Assembly (NCBI GenBank): GCA_040772845.1
Contig: JAXGXG010000001.1
Span: 3,844,001-3,908,000 of the forward strand
Length of the DNA stretch: 64,000 bases
From: PWXP01 sp040772845
Lineage (GTDB): Bacteria; Planctomycetota; Planctomycetia; Pirellulales; Thermoguttaceae
Direction of reading: 5' to 3'
The notes beneath the pieces are model-generated. The model did no database searches, was not told the origin of the DNA, and saw nothing but the letters and a program-made list of their open reading frames with translations. The position numbers and the translations under genes are program-made. This document shows, piece by piece, positions 61,457 through 64,000 of this stretch (position 1 is its first letter; the number at the start of each line of letters is the position of its first letter).

Positions 61457-61627
61457 CCGCGCACTTCGCCCTATAGGCCGGGCCATTGTAGAGACACCTT
61501 GCCGACGATGCTATACCGAAATCGCAGAAAACGCCGGAACCATCATCGGCAAGCCGGTTGAAGTCGCCCGGCCTAAGCGCAGAAAGAAGAGTCGATCCTT
61601 GTTCGTCGGCCGCAATGCGGCGCGAAC

Positions 61628-62677
61628 CTACCGCTTGCGGCGAAGCATCAGCAGCAGCCCCGCGATCGTCAGCAGCAGGACACTGGCCGGCTCCGGAATG
61701 GCCATCATGCGGAGCGTGAACGTGTAGGGATCGTCACCGGGCAAATTGATACCGAATGCGAGGCTTTTCGGTTCGCCGTCAGAAGCAATCGGTCCGCTCA
61801 CGGCGAGTTCATTGATGCCGAGGCCCGTGAAGGTCACCCCGTCGCCAGCCAGTTGGAAATCCTCACCCAGGCCGTGGCCGAGCTGCATGCGGAGCCCAGC
61901 CCAATCTTCGCCCGTGTCGTTCAGCAGCGAGCCGCTGAGCGTAATCGGATCCATGCCGCCAGTTACCTCGATCTCCAGATCGTACGGGCCGTTGTCGGTT
62001 GCCGTAATGTTGGCGGTAAGCGTATCCGTCGGAACGTATTCCTCGTTGGCATAGGTCCAGTCACCTGCGCTATCGACAATTCGAATGCCGTCGTCACCGG
62101 AGGACACCGGCGCAGTGATGGGGGTAAGAGCGAATATGGCGTATTCACTCGCAGGAGCATAGTATGAGGTTATCCAACCGCCATTGCCGCCCTCGAACGT
62201 GTACGTGTCGCTCTGATAGCCTGCTTCAGTTTCATCGCTTGTCGTAAACAAACCGTACTTGGGGTCGCCTATAGTGTTGGAGAGCCCCAACACAACGTAA
62301 TAGGGTTCATCCACCGCGAACTCAACCTGTGAAAAGTTGATTGGATGATAACCTGACGCTGACAGATTCCCGGTTGCAGACACTTTGAAATCACTCAACT
62401 GGCCATCTCCGTCGAACTGCAAATCACCATACACGCTAATTTGATAGGTTAGTGGGGCTTGCTCGGTCGCTTGGCCATCCGCAGTCCAGAAACCGATTCC
62501 CGTCAGGTATTCATTTGTGGTCGCCGTAAACGCGTTCATCACATACTCAGCCTGCGTTCCCCAATAAGCCGGCGCAGGGGGCGTCTGTGCATTCGCGGTT
62601 ACGGCGCCAGCCAAGATGGCAAAGACAACACATGCAGACAAGAGCGATTTATTGGACTGGCAGAAGCTGCTTCTCAT
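61628..62677 (-). CDS. PEP-CTERM-anchored exported protein
   Basis: 349 residues from the ATG at 62677; frame upstream of it is repeat-derived. Signal peptide at about 1-30, ending AVTANAQ. The body is Thr/Gly/Asp-rich beta structure with no recognised domain (YYVVLGLSNTIGDPKYGLFT, SDTYTFEGGNGGW). The C-terminus IPEPASVLLLTIAGLLLMLRRKR (in pieces: PEP, helix, Arg cluster) is a classical PEP-CTERM sorting signal, cut by an exosortase and linked to exopolysaccharide-rich surfaces. No exosortase gene is in the window. Confidence 0.85.
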   Translation of the reverse strand: MRSSFCQSNKSLLSACVVFAILAGAVTANAQTPPAPAYWGTQAEYVMNAFTATTNEYLTGIGFWTADGQATEQAPLTYQISVYGDLQFDGDGQLSDFKVSATGNLSASGYHPINFSQVEFAVDEPYYVVLGLSNTIGDPKYGLFTTSDETEAGYQSDTYTFEGGNGGWITSYYAPASEYAIFALTPITAPVSSGDDGIRIVDSAGDWTYANEEYVPTDTLTANITATDNGPYDLEIEVTGGMDPITLSGSLLNDTGEDWAGLRMQLGHGLGEDFQLAGDGVTFTGLGINELAVSGPIASDGEPKSLAFGINLPGDDPYTFTLRMMAIPEPASVLLLTIAGLLLMLRRKR

Positions 62678-62850
62678 GATCGTGCCTTTTCGGTTGTTGA
62701 TGGCGATGACGCCGCGGACAGACAACCCTTGTACGAAGCCGGGGGCGGAAAACTCTCCCCACCGCGCAGCAGCGCGGCGACCCCATACAGCCCGTACTTT
62801 AACACAAGTCAATCCCAATGTCAAATGTCCAAGCAAAGATTTTTCGAGCG

Positions 62851-62884
62851 GGGGGAGATCGGAGATCGGAGATCGGAGATGGGG
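62851..62884. repeat. Heptad microsatellite (GGAGATC type)
   Basis: Four to five G-A-G-A-T-C-G heptads, followed by an 'ACGCGCTGACGCGGT' module. The same tract and module recur at 63144-63200, and the module leads into the CGCCGAAGGCGAT hairpin at both places. Confidence 0.75.
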
Positions 62885-62935
62885 ACGCGCTGACGCGGTA
62901 CATCCCACCGCCACGGGCGTGTTTTCGCCGAAGGC

Positions 62936-63101
62936 GATCCGTACCGTAGCCTGGGACAACGTCCCAGGACCGGGTTCCACGAAAAAATGCCCCCCCCGAA
63001 TCTCCCGCCGCCGGAGGCGGCGGGAGATTCGGGGAATTGGGCGCGCGTGTACATATTCCAGGGGTGATTACCCCTGGCTACGGTACGAATCGCCTACGGC
63101 G
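62936..63101. repeat. Long 'CGCCGAAGGCGAT' hairpin element interrupted by a second perfect hairpin
   Basis: The left arm starts at 62936 and the right arm ends at 63101, as in the 56912 copy, but the loop is expanded to about 110 bp. Within the loop lies a perfect 19-bp hairpin (62994-63012 with 63016-63034, loop GGA). A second left half is at 63222-63264. Confidence 0.75.
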
Positions 63102-63292
63102 AATAGTCGCGAATGAATGGCCGTTGGCGCGTAACGCAGGGCCAGGATCGGAGATCGGAGATGGGAGATCGGAGATGGGGACGCGCTGACGCGGTGCATC
63201 CCACCGCCCCCGGCGTGTTTTCGCCGAAGGCGATCCGTACCGTAGCCTGGGACAACGTCCCAGGTCATGGCACGCCAAGACCCCCAACACAA

Positions 63293-63339
63293 CCCCCCAT
63301 TGCCGCCCGCCGCCACAGGCGGCGGGCGGCAATGGGGGG
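63293..63339. repeat. Perfect 22-bp-stem hairpin
   Basis: CCCCCCATTGCCGCCCGCCG plus CC (63293-63314), loop ACA (63315-63317), exact complement at 63318-63339. The inner CCCGCCGCC/GGCGGCGGG core equals that of the 62994-63034 hairpin, but the outer arms differ and are matched in each. No T-run follows. Confidence 0.8.
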
Positions 63340-63401
63340 TCGGGGCCGCGGCTTTTCACCCTCCCGCGCAGCGGGAGAATGAAGGGCGCGAGCCCTCCGC
63401 G

Positions 63402-63465
63402 AAAACGAACAGGCTTGGAATATCCGAACGCCCTTGGAATATCCGAACGCCCTTGGCCCTGTTCG
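63402..63465 (-). terminator. Intrinsic terminator of the ncRNA candidate (copy 2)
   Basis: On the minus strand CGAACAGG (63458-63465) pairs with CCTGTTCG (63406-63413), followed by TTTT (63402-63405). The loop contains two direct copies of a 19-bp unit (TTGGAATATCCGAACGCCC). Copy 1 has a 7-bp version of the same stem with a different loop. Confidence 0.5.
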
Positions 63466-64000
63466 ACTGTTCGACAACAGGTGGCCGATTACCTTAAACC
63501 GTTGCTGTCATTGGGGTTACGCGCGATTTCCGCGTGTGGCAAAACTCGGCGTCCGAGGCCGAAAAACGGGTTGTAACCTGTTGTGTGGCAAGGAGTTGGG
63601 TATTGTCGAACAGTGTTTTTCAGGCGGTGTTCGCAAATAGGTGAGCGAAAACGCCCGCTGTTTCGCTAACCTGTTATTTCACAAGGACTTACAGCAGAAA
63701 GGGCCGGCTTACGGAGGCCCATTGGGCGCAGTCCTTCCACGGTTCGACGCAGAACCATTTTCTGCGACGGGTGGTCTTATGCGACCCGAGGGTGCCTGCA
63801 TCTCCGACGCTGGTCTTAGGCTGCCAAAAACTGCCCGAGGAATTACGTTGCCAATCGGTCCTATTCCGCCGGCTTTATGCGACGCAGTAGCAGACCGTAC
63901 GGTGCCGATCCTGTGCCACTAATGGGCAAGGACCCCTCACTCCGTACGGCGGAACCCTCGCGTTGGGGCCGCCGCTGAGAAGGACGTCCAGATAGGAACG
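63402..64000 (-). ncRNA. Candidate large structured non-coding RNA, copy 2 (inverted, cut by the window edge)
   Basis: Bases 63449-64000 are the reverse complement of 39757-40308, with about seven differences that I can count over about 550 bp. Read on the minus strand it carries the same helices, among them CGCAGAA/TTCTGCG, AAGGACT/AGTCCTT and CTCGG/CCGAG. Two differences weaken stems (T-A to C-A in the 40098 stem, G-C to A-C in the 40219 stem), so this copy may be drifting. The 5' part and promoter lie beyond base 64000. A 93-codon frame occurs in both copies on the opposite strand and is taken as a shadow. Confidence 0.6.

Noticed and set aside
1..64000. tRNA, rRNA, insertion-sequence transposase or integrase genes
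   Set aside because: I looked for T-arm motifs, 3' CCA stems and DDE or recombinase signatures and saw none that hold up.

Overview
The window looks like a chromosomal piece of a Planctomycetota bacterium, probably a high-GC, anaerobic or fermentative relative of the Pirellulales (inference from gene families; no rRNA or tRNA gene is present to place it). The support is the number of families typical of that phylum: DUF1559- and TIGR03067-like proteins, a DUF1570 protease-like protein, a hydrazine-synthase-alpha-like di-haem c protein, Tat-exported Gfo/Idh/MocA and sugar-epimerase pairs, a DUF6259-like glycosidase, a PEP-CTERM protein, LptD, and a Ser/Thr kinase with an external sensor. A three-gene [FeFe]-hydrogenase operon and an ADP-forming acyl-CoA synthetase suggest fermentative energy metabolism.

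Layout. Bases 1-4.8 kb are accessory: a cut-off AAA ATPase, a leucine-rich-repeat protein, DUF1559- and TIGR03067-like proteins, and an RHS C-terminus with an in-frame stop. Bases 4.8-7.0 kb hold no gene but a nested array of repeats. Bases 7-24 kb are core metabolism (2-keto-3-deoxygluconate kinase, acyl-CoA synthetase, oxidoreductase/epimerase pair, di-haem protein, citrate synthase, FolD, two glycosyltransferases, TadA). A RloA/RloB-type defence pair lies at 24.3-26.3 kb, followed by a frameshifted glycosidase-like gene. Bases 29.3-33.8 kb are the hydrogenase operon; a FabH-like synthase and a lipase-like lipoprotein follow. Bases 37.5-39.5 kb are gene-free repeat filler. Bases 40.6-62.7 kb are mostly housekeeping and envelope genes (glucan phosphorylase, sensor kinase, nitroreductase, coiled-coil protein, DUF1570, UroD-like, DgkA, LptD, PII, CdsA, PyrE, an unusual L,D-transpeptidase-like protein, PEP-CTERM protein).

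The most striking unexplained feature is a candidate large structured non-coding RNA of about 770 nt at 39.57-40.34 kb. It has a sigma-70-like promoter, at least ten local helices, a long-range closing helix and an intrinsic terminator. A second, nearly identical copy lies in inverted orientation at 63.40 kb and runs off the window end. I do not recognise it as RNase P, tmRNA, SRP, 6S or an intron; its size and intricacy recall the 'ornate large RNA' classes, but no specific relationship can be claimed from reading alone.

The second theme is an unusually rich population of short dispersed palindromic elements: three-way-junction hairpins, 20-bp-arm palindromes, long 'GCCGAAGGCGAT' hairpins, GNRA-capped hairpins, and 7-bp-period microsatellites. 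They fill nearly every long intergenic gap and recombine into nested arrays.
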